Notes under the pieces: generated by a model
What the model was told of the DNA's origin: nothing
What the model saw: the letters and a program-made list of their open reading frames with translations, nothing else
Database searches by the model: none
Part shown: in pieces, positions 32,940-43,966 of the stretch
How the letters are laid out: each line of letters begins with the position of its first letter
Numbering within the stretch: the first letter of the stretch is position 1
Made by a program: the position numbers and the translations under genes
Assembly: GCA_963383645.1 (NCBI GenBank)
Contig: OY726557.1
Coordinates: forward strand, 128,182,103 to 128,246,102
Source: Muscardinus avellanarius
Taxonomy: Eukaryota > Chordata > Mammalia > Rodentia > Gliridae
Length of the DNA: 64,000 nucleotides
Direction: 5' to 3'

Positions 32940-34110
32940 CTCTGCATCCCTCCTGCATCTGTGTGGATGCGTTCAGCCCTTTAAGACCCACTTATTATAG
33001 TAGGTTCTCAAGCACATTCCAAGTGTTCACTTGCTCAGGAACATGTAGCAAAGATGTCAGTTTGCAGTCCCACTTCTTGGTTTTCACCAGTGATTGTGAC
33101 TTGGGCCTTATGTCTCTCTCTCGCTGCTTGTGCAAGTCCTGAGTGTGCTGGTGCCTCTCTACCTGCAGGCCTGAGTTTCTAAACCATCCACAGGGCTTGT
33201 CTCTTTGTCTCTCTCTGACCATGCAGGTAGTGAGTGTCTCTGAGGCCAGACCCAGTGTAAGCATGGGTCTCCATGCTTTCCACAGATCCTGGACTTGTGT
33301 CTCTCTCTGCCTGCACAGGCCATACGTGTTGCTGGGATTAGCAATGCAAGGGCAGAACCCTCGGCCTGTGTCTCTCTTTGCCTATTCAGGCAGGAGGTAT
33401 TGCTGGAGCCAGATCCAGTGTAAACATGGAGCTCTGTATTCTCAACGGAGAACCCTGCGCTGGTCTGATTTCTCCACAGACACCATGATTGAGTGTTCTG
33501 TTGGATCTCCTGAGGCCCTTCAAGATTGCTGCAGCCTGCAGACTATTGGCATCTCCCACTAAAATGGCCCAACAGCAGCCTCCACCCCCACCTCTGCAGG
33601 AGTGATCTAAAAAAATCTCAGACCCCTTGAGTCTACTGCTTGCCCATGCAAGCCCCTTGGCTGCACTGAGCAGTCTCCCACTGGGGCAGCTCTTTTACTT
33701 TCGGTCTTGGATCTCTGGAAGAAGAGGAGGGCGCAACCAGTGCCACTGCAGGTTTTGGCCAGGCCTCCAGGGAGTCGGATTTCTATTGGCCATTTAAAAT
33801 ACTAATGATCTGCAGCTGCTTACTTCACATCAAGTTGTTGGCTTCTTTGCTGGCAGTCTCTAGAGGCAGCAATGCTGGCAGCTTGGTCATGGTCTGGTCA
33901 AGATGGCCCTGCCGTAGCCAGCACAGCTCCCCAGGTGAGGCAAGTGGAGCACTTTGCTGCCTTCTGTTCTGTCTTGTCTTTGGTTCCACTGTGATTCATT
34001 TTTTCACTGTTTTTTTTTCTCTTGTCAGGAAGCTATCTTCATGGCGATTGAGTTCCAAGTCTCAGAGCGAATGAGATGTGCTGCTTCACTCAGTCACCAT
34101 CTTGCTGATT
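32940..34110 (-). promoter_or_regulatory. Probable L1-type 5'UTR/promoter region with ~85-bp monomers
   Basis: GC content well above the flanks. The phrase 'tgtctctctctgcctg' and close variants recur near 33110, 33200, 33298 and 33368, giving imperfect units of about 80-95 bp. The 3'-most end reads as an L1 5' terminus in antisense. L1 5'UTRs of other rodents are monomer arrays that drive transcription; whether this one does is inference. The 139-codon plus-strand frame here has no family. Confidence 0.5.
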
Positions 34111-34327
34111 CCTGCTTCATTTTTTCAAAATCTGATTTGGAAAAAGGTTTGGTCAAAATCTTTCAAAATATTTCATCATTCTATCTACACCTTCCTTTAA
34201 TTCTGGCAACCCCAACATCAAATGTTAATATTTTTAAAATATTCCATTCGGTTTTTATGCTATTTTCTGTATTTTACTACATTTTTTTTTTAATTTTCCT
34301 ATCTTTTTGTTCTTTTAAAAAAATGGG

Positions 34328-34547
34328 ACATCTGGGTGTGGTGGTGCACGCTTGTAATCCCACCATTCAGGAGGTGGAGACCAGAGAACTGCGGTTCACA
34401 GACAGCCTCAGCTACTTAGCATGGCCCTTTGCAATTCAGTGAGATCCTGTTTTGAAAAATAAAAACACTAAAAAATAGGACTGGGGTTGTAGCTCGGAGG
34501 TAGAATGCCCCTGATTCCATCCCCAGTACTGCAAAAAATAATAATAG
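34328..34547 (+). mobile_element. B1-dID SINE (type A)
   Basis: 'ctgggtgtggtggtgcacgc' to 'ccatccccagtactgc', with an 'aaatggg' flank on both sides. Confidence 0.9.
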
Positions 34548-34664
34548 TAATAAATGGGGCAATGTCTTTATCTCTGATAATTATTATAGTTTTTTGGAAA
34601 TTTTTCTGCTCTTTTTCTTTTAGCTTGCTTGCTTGCTTTATTTCCTTCTCTCTTTTTTTCTTGT

Positions 34665-34715
34665 ACGGGAGATTGAACCCAGTGTCATTCTACTTCTGGT
34701 CTACCCCCAACTCTG

Positions 34716-34762
<47 letters not shown>

Positions 34763-34885
34763 TCTGTGTGGTCCTGGGGATGGAACCCAGGGGCTTTCTA
34801 CCTCTGGGCTCCATTCCCAGACCTATTTAATATTTCATTTGGAAACAGGTCTCACTAAGTTGAATTACCACACTTGGCTCTTGTT
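34665..34885 (-). mobile_element. Antisense SINE pair, one inside the other, with (TTTA)n
   Basis: A first ID-like part ('gagattgaacccagtgtcat', 34669-34715) is followed by (TTTA)n, then a second SINE tail ('ggtcctggggatggaaccca') and a truncated B1 part. Confidence 0.75.
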
Positions 34886-35530
34886 CTTGTTAGACGCTCT
34901 TATCAACTTCCTGGTGATCCTTAGTGTATGTATGTATGGTTAGTTTGATCAAGAAGAGAGGGATAAATAGACTGATGACAATAGATAGATATCTAAGAAT
35001 GAGACACTGAAAAGTAGATTGGAAACAGAAGATATAGAGGCATATCTTATAAACTTGTGAGCGTCATCATAGAGTAGAATTGGGTGCCCATCTATTTGTT
35101 TATTTGTTTTAAATTTCCAGGTAAAATGTCTATATTTTCCATGTTCAAAACATTATTTTGAATTGTTTATGTATTCTTTTGTTTATTTGTTTAAGCCCAG
35201 AACTGTCAAGTATCAGTATTTATAGCTCATTTTCTTTCCAGAATAGTCTCCCTCTTACCTCCCTTGCATGCAGAGAGGATATACAAACCTCATGGTTAGG
35301 TTTCTGGAGCTGGAAATTTCTCTGTGCAGAATACAGTTTAATATAATGCTTTTTTTCTCCTAATACCTACCCATTTTCTGTGTCTGCTACCCTGAAACCC
35401 AAAGGCGTTCTTGCTTAATTTCTATGTGGTAAATACCTATTTGACTGAGACAAGTGTAGTTTTTTTTTTTCTCTCTTTGCCAAGTGTAAATTGAGTCCTG
35501 GGAATTTTTAAGCACCTTCTATACATTTTC
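34886..35530. other. Single-copy DNA
   Basis: Nothing recognised. Frame 35158-35346 unsupported. Confidence 0.45.
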
Positions 35531-35534
35531 ATTG

Positions 35535-35725
35535 TTAGTATTGTTGTACTGGGGATTGTATCCAGGGGCACTATACTGCTAAGTTATATCTCCAGCCAAT
35601 TTTTTTCATTTTATTTAAACAAAGTCTTGATAAGTTGCCCAGGATGGCCTTGAACTTCCAATTCTCCTGCCTCAGACTCAGGAATAGTTGGAACTACATG
35701 TGTGTTACATCATGCCTTCAATACT
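35535..35725 (-). mobile_element. Old B1-dID SINE, antisense
   Basis: 'tgtactggggattgtatcca' to 'tgtgttacatcatgcc'. Diverged. Confidence 0.8.
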
Positions 35726-36387
35726 TTTTTGTTGTTGTTAAGTAGCTATTAATTCACACTAGTTTCCTAATGTTTACATTGCTTGATACCTGATACTCCA
35801 ATTTGTGATTCTATCCAGATTTCTGTAGGGCAGATTGACCTGCTATTGTTAGTGTACATTTTTGTAAAGACTTAATTGTGATCTTTTTCCACTCTACCAA
35901 GTCATTGATGATGCTTCCAATGTGAACAAAATACAGTGACCTGAGAGAGTCCCCAGTGTTTAGAACCAAGGCTTTTGGACACCATGCTTTTCCCTAACCT
36001 AATTGGAGCAGAGCACATTTAAAGATTGCCACACATATGCAGCTCCAAAGATGCCCCGAAGTTGGAGACACAAAAATCTATCGATAGAAACATTTCAACT
36101 ATATTGTTAATCAAGTAAAACAGGGCATGTCCTTGGTATCCAGTAACTTGGAATACTAAATCTAATGAAAAGGAAGATAGTGGCACTTTAAAATTATGGA
36201 GTCAAATAGGCCTCTTCTACTCAAGACAAATTATCAAATTTACTCCACATCACACATACTTACTGAGCACTTTCCATGTGGTGGCCATATAAAGAAGAAA
36301 AAGAAAATAATCTCAATTTCTGCTATCATGTTGAAAGGACATTGGCTTGAATTTCCAAAATAAATTCATATGGATTTTAAGCATATT
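35726..36387. other. Single-copy DNA
   Basis: No repeat or coding evidence recognised. Confidence 0.45.
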
Positions 36388-36588
36388 TTGTGGTGCTGGG
36401 GATTGAACCCATGGACATTCTAACTTCAAGTTATACCACTAACCCAATTTTTTATTATTTGTTTTGAAACAGGGTCTCCCTAAGTGGCAGAGGGCCTCAC
36501 TAAGTAGCTAAGGCTGTCTAAGAATCCGATCCTCGTGTCTCGTTTCCCAAGTACTGGGATTACAAGCATGCACCACCAAACCCAGCTT
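36388..36588 (-). mobile_element. B1-dID SINE, antisense
   Basis: 'tggtgctggggattgaaccc' to 'gcaccaccaaacccagc'. Diverged TSD: 'ttaagcatatttt' versus 'ttacgcattttt'. Confidence 0.88.
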
Positions 36589-37113
36589 ACGCATTTTTTA
36601 GGTATATTTTTCTCCTAAAATTTCCAGCAAAGCAACAAGAACTCACCAAAGGGATAATATAAAATTGTTTTGACTTTTTAACCTGTTCTGAATCACCACT
36701 CATCTAGCTTTATTTTCATGAAGTGATTCCCAAAATAACAAAGATCATGACTGATACCTAGTTGAGTTTCCAAAACACATTTTTAAACATTTTCACTCTC
36801 AATTTGCTTTGTTTTTGTTTCATATAATTCTGACTGAGCGAGAAAGGTATTTTAATTAAAAGCATCTCTGCAATGAATGAGTAATTGCTTTGAAAAAATA
36901 AACAGAAGTGTGAATAGTAAATATAACAAGTTTTACCTTTGTGCTAATAAGCAATGGCAAAAAGGCATTGCTTCTAAATACAAGCCTTGTATTGAGTGTT
37001 AAAAATCAACATTCAGAAATTTTCTACTAGAAAAAAATAAGAAATTAGACAAAAAAGAAATTCACTACTAGATAATCTAGGGGACATGGCTAATGTAAAT
37101 ATTATTTAAAAAC
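36589..37113. other. Single-copy AT-rich DNA
   Basis: No repeats recognised; no coding evidence. Confidence 0.45.
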
Positions 37114-37123
37114 TCAAATACTT

Positions 37124-37340
37124 AGCCAGGCATGGTGACACTTTCTTGTAATCCTAGTTTTGGGAGGCTGAGACATAAGAGGATGGCAAGTTCAAGGCAA
37201 ACTTCAGCAATTTAGGACACCTTCAACAATTTAGTGAGACCCTGTTTCAAAACAAACAAACAAACAAACAAACAAACAAAGCTTGATGTTTGACTCAGAG
37301 TTAAAATATTCCTGTGTTCTATCCCCACTCTCCCCAAAAA
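37124..37340 (+). mobile_element. B1-dID SINE, older, with (CAAA)n linker
   Basis: TSD 'tcaaatactt' (37114-37123, 37341-37350). The usual A-rich linker between B1 and ID parts has expanded to (CAAA)n at 37253-37280. Confidence 0.9.
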
Positions 37341-37629
37341 TCAAATACTTTAACTAAGAAATATGTTGCCTTTGCTGTCATAGATTTTAACATTCATGAC
37401 ATTTCATTCATTAACATTATCACTGATTGACAGAATCAATTCTATATCCAACCTGAATGTAGAGATGGAATGTGAGGTAATGTTAGGGTATCTGGGATTC
37501 AGCTTGCTTTGTGATATTATTTATGTTGAATAGTGAGCAGTCAGTACTCACAAATACTAATAACAAGAATTGTATACATGTACAATATATACAATCCACT
37601 CACATATTACCTTTAGTGGTGTTTATAGA

Positions 37630-37805
37630 AATGTGGTCCACAAATAACCTGTGTCAAAATTAATGAGATTCCTCCTCAGTACTGATTCTTGACCTCCACC
37701 TTCACATAATCCAGTCAAATTTCTGAATCTCAGACCAAGGAATCAGCATTTAGACCAGGACTTTGAGTGGTTCTTAGGTATAACATTTGAAAGCCACCTG
37801 TGGGA
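37630..37805 (+). mobile_element. MER5-like hAT non-autonomous DNA transposon fragment
   Basis: 'atgtggtccacaaataacct', 'aaggaatcagcattta' and 'tttgagtggttctta' follow the MER5A order with heavy divergence. Confidence 0.5.
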
Positions 37806-38984
37806 GAGGCTACAAGATCATCAATAAAACTGCTGTTTGCCGAACTGAAAGAGTGAATACTGAACATGCAAATCCCTACGGCACACCTACAGTGCATCTG
37901 GTAGATGAACTCTAATCTCTTCCCTATTCAGACCTCATTTTCTTTTTCAACAATGCCTTCTGCTGTAATCAGGAACCATTCACAGAGCCATTCCTTGGGT
38001 TATTTATTATTTGTGCCTATCAGCTTGATGGATGGAGGAGCAGGCTCTGGAGCAGATGCACATGACCTACCTGGCAATGCCAGCTTCTCTTCTTTTCCTT
38101 CCCTCTAGGGGAGGATCTTCAGGGCACCACTGATTTTGAGTTGGTTTACACTAAATACAGCGATATTAGTCTTAATTTAGGCTGCATAATTGTATTCATC
38201 ACCAATCAGAAAATGTGTTATAAAATACAAATGTATTTACCTTTCACTTTTTTCTGTTGCACTAAAAGGATTATAGGTTACCAAGATACATGAGAAAATA
38301 TATTGCCCCAGATTTGTCCCCAGCCCAACCAGCATCCTGCAAGTTGCGTTAATTTTCCTTAGAGAACTTTACTTTCCCCCTCTTATTTTTAGCTTCAGCC
38401 TTATGGCCTTTGTTATTGAACTTGTGAATTACAACCTCCTGAAGCAGTGGGAGCTTTCAGCCTTTGCAGAGACTCTCTTTATGTGACTCTTATAGACATA
38501 CATTCCCACTAAACCCTGTTCTTCACATTTTGAAGCAAGTGATGTTCATCCTCTCTCCAGCGCTTTCTTGCAAAACCCTGGATTTATGCAACACCTGATT
38601 TCATCACATCCTCGCCTCGGGGTGTATTTCCTAATGCAATTTTAAAATGGGAAGGCCATTCTCCTGTGGTTAAAGAACCAAAATGACTTTCTACATTTGT
38701 GTGAAGCATACCAAAGCTCTTCTGCATGCTGACAGAAGAAAGGGCGGGAATGGATGGCAGGTGATGCTGCTTTGTATATCGAGAGAGGCAGAAGTGAGAT
38801 GAGTTGGGTTTAATTCGATTTTAAGCACAGTTCATAAAAAGCAGCAAGGAGCTAGATAGAGAGCTAACTGCCCACTCTGACTATAGGTATAAAAAATAAA
38901 TCCTCTTTGTCCTTGTAAATGAACTTGCTGATGAGGTGATGAGGTAGAATCACTTAGAAATTAACTTTGATGTCATATTACCTT
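37806..38984. other. Repeat-free single-copy DNA
   Basis: The longest recent-repeat-free stretch of the centre. No exon-like frame with splice sites seen. Balanced composition at 38360-38760; see findings. Confidence 0.45.
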
Positions 38985-39180
38985 AGTTTAAGATTCTGAC
39001 TTGATGGGCAAGCTGTATGCCTTTGGGATGATATTTTAGATCTTTGTTCCTCAATTTCATCTTCTGTGATGTAAGACAGATCATTATCCTTACCTTATAA
39101 GCTCTAATTCTCTTTAAGTTTAACCGAGATTGCTATTTTTCTGCATGTAGTACCTAATAAGTGCTCAAACATAATCCTGC
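38985..39180 (+). mobile_element. MIR SINE
   Basis: 'gacttgatgggcaagctgta', 'cctcaatttcatcttctgtg' and 'ctaataagtgctcaaac' match MIR core and 3' order. Confidence 0.75.
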
Positions 39181-39470
39181 AGGAGTCAGACTATTCCGAT
39201 AGCTGCTCTAGCTCTGCTGACTGGTAGCATACCCATGCTTACTTTGCTTTTTATTTCTTGTGAGCCACCACGTTTCCCCTAATACTCGGGAATCCAGTTG
39301 TTCTCCTTGAATTTGGCTTCCCAATACAGGGACTTCAGGTCTCACTGTCAGGTCTATTCTAAGAGAAGAACAATTATGTCTTTGTATGTGTTGAGCACTA
39401 CTCACAAATTTATTTCCCACAGTTGTGGTGAGAGTTATGCCTTCTGGACTCTCCCAATGTAGAACCTGAT

Positions 39471-39542
39471 GACAAATGAATCTAACAGTCCAATGACAAA
39501 TGAATCTATCAGTCCAATGACAAATGAATCTATCAGTCCAAT
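39471..39542. repeat. 24-bp tandem repeat x3
   Basis: Three head-to-tail copies beginning 'gacaaatgaatct'. One substitution separates copy 1 from copies 2 and 3. Confidence 0.97.
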
Positions 39543-39793
39543 CTCCGAGGCCTCTAAATCCCTTTATCTACAGTAAATCACAGGTCTGGCCTTCCCAGCT
39601 TACCTATTCTTGGCCAACTTTTGGCCAATGTTTCAGCTATCTGTTTCTAACTCCCTGGATTGCAATATTAAATGCAGGTTCTCCACTTGGTGGGCACATA
39701 TCAAATTCTTCTTGATCCTACTCTATGTTCTTGTTACTATGATTTCATATCCTTAATATCTACTCCCCTTTCAGAATTTCTATGTGCGTAAGC

Positions 39794-39839
39794 TAGAAAG
39801 CCCCTGTAATTATTTGTAGAAAGCCCCCGTAATTATTTG
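39794..39839. repeat. 23-bp tandem duplication
   Basis: Two copies of 'tagaaagcccc(t/c)gtaa..' differing by one base. Confidence 0.95.
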
Positions 39840-41047
39840 GAGCATAGCATACCTCCTCATGGGTCACAATCTGTTCTTCATGGCTCATACTCTGGTCCTC
39901 AACTTTAGAGATCGTTAGTCACTTACATTTAGTCATTGGTCTAGAGACAAAGAAGGGTGGTAGGGGTTGGTCCTAAGAAGAATTACTATTTCAGTATGGT
40001 CTTTTCAGGCAAATGCCTCAGGAGGAGGTCATAGAAGTTTCTTAGACAATACACAATTGATCCCCTCAAATAAGAAGTGAAAGGCTGATTCCAATGGTAA
40101 TGGAGAGAATACTTCTTCTGGCAAAATAGAATTTGAATTGAGAGATTCAATGTCTCCAGTTTCATTGGACCATCTCACTCACGCCCATTCCAACTCTCAG
40201 GATTTTATTATTTTCCAATAAATGCCCTCACATTTATATATACCCAGGGAAGATGAGAATTTAGTTTACATGGTGCATCAGATATTTACAGGATGGGATT
40301 CTGGGTTTGGCTTACAGCAATCTCAGTCCTTTGTCTACAGAAGACAAGGATCTCTTTCAGAGCAGATATAGAAGCTTTGTGATTATTTAGGAACTTCACT
40401 TTGAAATTTGAGTGCTTGAGCTCTTTCATTTCGTCAAGCAAACTTGTTAGTTTGTTAAAAATGTTTAAAAGTATCATAAACAAGTTTATTTATATTCTTG
40501 CTCCTTATTTATGTTTTATTAGTAGTGTTCACTTATTGTATTTTGCATATCTCTATTGCCTTATTATCAGAAAAGATAAATTTAATGAGATTTGAGATTC
40601 AATTGCAGAAACCTCAAAACCTAAACATAAAAACTCATCTTTAAAATTTGGTTTCTCTGAGGACTTTTTTTTTTTGTTTGTTTCTTTTGCATTACATGGG
40701 GTGGAACCGAGGGATCCTCAACCAATGGGATGCACCTCGTCCCTGGCACATGTGGGCATCATTTTCTCTCCAGTGTCAAATCAAGGATGTCAGTGATTGG
40801 AGGTGTGTGCTATTTTTCTCAGTTCACAACTCCACTTGCTCAGAGACTTGCTTTTTTCTTTTTTCTCAAAGCTTGGGTTTTAAAAACATCCTTGTAAATA
40901 TTCTTGAGTTTCTCCGTTTTTTTGTTCTCACCTGCCATGAAGGAAGTCTGAGATGTGGACTGCAGCTCAACTTGGAGTTCCCGAGGTAAGTGAGGGGCAA
41001 GCTTACCTTAGGATTTTACTGTCTTCCTCAGTTTTCCTCCATCCATT

Positions 41048-41165
41048 TTAATTTTGAAACAGGGTCTCTCTAAATTGCAGAGGCTGACCTCAAACTTACT
41101 ATCCTTCTGTCTCAGGCTTGCAAGTACTGGGATTATAGGCATGTGCCACCATGTCCTGCTCATTC
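41048..41165 (-). mobile_element. B1-like monomer, antisense
   Basis: 'tttgaaacagggtctctcta' to 'catgtgccaccatgtcctgc'. Confidence 0.82.
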
Positions 41166-41199
41166 TGCTTCTCTAGAACTTCTCCTTCACTACCAAAAT

Positions 41200-41640
41200 C
41201 TATCTTAGTCCTCTAAAGTTTCCATAACAAAAGAGCACAGACTGGATGACTTAAACAACATAAATGTATGGTCTAACAATTCTTAGGACTTGAAGTTCAA
41301 GATCATGTTGCCAGGAGGGTTGTTTTACAGGGAGACCTGTCTTCTGGCCTTCCAGATGACTGCCTTCTTCAGGTACCTTGATCACTCTGACCCTCTGTTT
41401 TAGAAACAACAATGGCTAGCCCCCTTGCCTTGTTTCAATTCTTTCAAGGCCTGTTGAGGCACATCCATCTTCACAAGTTTGTTTTCTATGCATGCATACT
41501 CCTGGTATCTCCTCTTCTAATAAGACCTATTTAACTGGATTTCCAAGTTTATAACTTTATTTAGCATTATTTATGTCTGTATAGGCCATATCTTCAAATA
41601 TAGTCACAGATTAGGATTTCAACATATGAAATATAGTTTA
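41200..41640 (+). mobile_element. Ancient mammalian interspersed repeat with an L2-like patch
   Basis: 'aagtttccataacaaaagag...ggatgacttaaacaacataa...ttgaagttcaagatcatgtt' and, at the end, 'caaatatagtcacagattag' follow the common repeat that begins 'ctgtaacaaattacca..'. I cannot name its family with certainty. The patch 41365-41475 resembles the L2 at 43.4 kb. Confidence 0.55.
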
Positions 41641-41827
41641 GCCGGGCGTGGTGGTGCATGATTGTAATCCCTGCGCTTGGGAGGTGGAGACAGGAGGATC
41701 ACACAGGTTTGAAACCAGCAGCGCTGGCGTAAGAGACCCTGTTTCCAAAAAATAAAATAGGTCTGGGAGTATAGCCCGGAGGTAGAAGGGCTTCCAGGAA
41801 CCCCAGCACCACCAAAAAAATAAATAA

Positions 41828-41873
<46 letters not shown>
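41640..41873 (+). mobile_element. B1-dID SINE (type B) with (TA)n
   Basis: 'gccgggcgtggtggtgcatg' to 'tccaggaaccccagcaccac', then AAAT units and a 40-bp TA run (41835-41873). Confidence 0.93.
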
Positions 41874-41875
<2 letters not shown>

Positions 41876-41984
41876 CAGTTTGTAAAATTCCAGCATTGTA
41901 TAAATATCCTGTAAACAAAAGAGGTAGAGGGTGAAAATCCATTTTCAGTAAGTTAGAGGTCGGAGATTCTTTCTTTTCTTATTT

Positions 41985-42125
41985 ACTTTTTAAATTTTTT
42001 TATTGGTTTATTGTAGTCATAAATTTTAATGGGATACAAGATGGTTGAGGCATACATGCACATATCACCCACTTAACCCTTACCCAACCCCTACCTCATT
42101 CCATTTCCCTCTATGTTTCTTTATA
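41985..42125 (-). mobile_element. Very short L1 3' end, antisense
   Basis: 'ttattggtttattgtagtca' is the antisense of the L1 terminus; about 130 bp of 3'UTR follows. Confidence 0.8.
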
Positions 42126-43254
42126 AGAAACTACCCCATAGAACATAAGTGGACAATATCTAGGCGTCCTTAATTCAAAATGCTTAGAGCACACTTGCCT
42201 GAAGTTTAAAGAAGCTGAGATCCATGCCTTGTGATACTGCTCAGAGAATGTTGGGTTTTCAGCTCTTTCCCTTGTTAGTTTCAAATATACTTGTATAAGT
42301 AGAAATCAACAAAATAATGACAATTTTATTCTCAGATATAACTCAGGGCAAAATGAAGTCACTCCAATTGTTTTGACTCCCTGAGAATTGCAAGTCTAAT
42401 TGTTGAGCAATATTAACAATGATCAGACTGCGAGAGTAATAATAAAATTGTTACTTCTGAATGGAAACTTGTTTTGTGCCACATTTGGTTGAGAGCAGTA
42501 TTCCTCACAAAAAAACCTTGCTTAACAGAGTTTTATGGTTGATTTTAAAAATAAAATGTATGATGAAGTTAAATAACTTTTCCCAAACCAAATAACTCTT
42601 ACAGAATAGATGTCTGAAACAAATCGAGAGGACTTGAGCTAAAGCCCAGAATTTCACCTAGCCACACTCCTGGGTCTTCTCAATGGATCCTTAAAACACA
42701 AAGTGCATTTTTAACACATTTTCCATTGATTCAGAAACATAAAACTCATATCTTATTTATTGCATTTTATAGTTTGGAACCAAAAGATCTCCCTTACTTA
42801 AGCATTAGTACCAAAGATGCCTCTTGTAAACACGGACTATCTCAGTAAATTTTACACATTTAGAAAGTATAAAACTCAACCTCTAATAATAAAATATAGT
42901 GCACCTACCTACCGATGGCTACATTTTTTGCATATTTTAGTGTGCTTCATACCTTTTAAAAATATATATCTTTCTAAAATTCACTATAAGCAATGAACTG
43001 ACAGTTACCAAGAAGCTGGCATCCTGTAAAACATTAGGAAATATATCTGTCTATATTGAAATCACCTTCCCATTCATATAATTACTTGTAGAATGGATTC
43101 CAAGTGTTTTTATTGTACAACTCTATAGAAATACATGCACACAACTCCAATATGTGTTCTAATCATTTATTTATCATTTCTGGTTTTAGCTATCAAAATC
43201 TCCTCACATTCTGCAGAAACACCCCAAGTTCCTGGTGTTCTTGCTTTTCTCCTG
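42126..43254. other. Single-copy AT-rich DNA
   Basis: Nothing recognised. Confidence 0.45.
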
Positions 43255-43860
43255 ATATCTATTTTCAATACAGAAGCTAGAGTGATCCTTTAAAAATGTA
43301 AATCACATCATGAGTCTCAATCTCAGTTAGTATTGCTTTTCACTTAGAGTAAAGTAAAATTCTTTACAGAGCCTACAAACCTTGCATGATCTGGATCCTG
43401 TCTAACTCTCTGACCTTTTCTTCCTTCTTCGGGCACCTTGATCACTCTGACCCTCTTTTCTAGCAACAACACTGGCTGGGCCCCTTGCCTTGTTTCAAGT
43501 CAGTCAAGGCAGGTACTGCCAAGACCTGTCAAGGCACATCCATAGGAGGTGCTCTCATACTGGCATCTACCTACTCTGCCTGGTTCTCTCCCTTATATCA
43601 TTTGGATCCTGGACTAAATGCCCGAAGCCAGTTCCCTTTCCTCTGAATCAGGGTCCAGTCTTGTTCTCTTTGATTGATTTCTTATTTTTGTGTTTTACTG
43701 TTTTAATAGTTACCACTTAAGGTATAATTACATCTTCATTTGTTCATTTTCTGTCTCACTCTCATAGCCTCTACAAGAGTGGAGATTTTGGCATTTTAAT
43801 CACATCTCTATCCCTATGGCTCAAAGTATATGCTACAAAAAGCATTTCACATTGTTGAAG
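43255..43860 (+). mobile_element. L2 LINE 3' end
   Basis: 'cagagcctacaaaccttgca' and 'tgatctggatcctgtctaac', then the C/T-rich block and 'gcctctacaagagtggagat', match the ancient L2 3' region in order. The 76-codon frame over it is fortuitous. Confidence 0.75.
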
Positions 43861-43878
43861 AGATGAATGAAAAAATAA

Positions 43879-43928
43879 TGTATGTATGTATGTATGTATG
43901 TATGTATGTATGTATGTATGTATCTATC

Positions 43929-43965
<37 letters not shown>

Positions 43966-43966
43966 C
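43879..43966. repeat. (TATG)n(TCTA)n compound microsatellite
   Basis: About 11 TATG units followed by about 10 TCTA units. Confidence 0.97.

Larger units (their letters stand above)
30947..34112 (-). mobile_element. L1-like element with 5' promoter region and 3' end but no recognisable ORF1/most of ORF2
   Basis: On the minus strand it begins 'aagatggtgactgagtgaag' (near 34107), much like an L1 5'UTR start. About 1.1 kb of GC-richer 5' sequence follows (34105 to about 32940), then about 1 kb of unassigned AT-rich sequence with a pyrimidine-rich strand (32930-31890). The ORF2 C-terminus and 3'UTR come last (31880-30955). ORF1 and the endonuclease/RT parts are not recognisable. A weak TSD 'tgcttca' (30940-30946, 34113-34119) supports one insertion of about 3.2 kb into ancient L1 segment B. 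It may be an internally deleted L1 or a HAL1-like non-autonomous family. Confidence 0.6.
39181..41045. other. Single-copy DNA with two short tandem duplications
   Basis: No gene. A 113-codon plus frame at 40648-40989 has no domain; 40690-40760 vaguely recalls a decayed antisense SINE tail. Confidence 0.45.

Noticed and set aside
33143..33562. 139-codon frame in GC-richer DNA
   Set aside because: Lies antisense in a probable L1 5' region with tandem monomers. Better explained by composition and repeats.
39471..39542. Possible CRISPR-like array
   Set aside because: The three 24-bp copies are directly adjacent with no spacers, and the DNA is mammalian.
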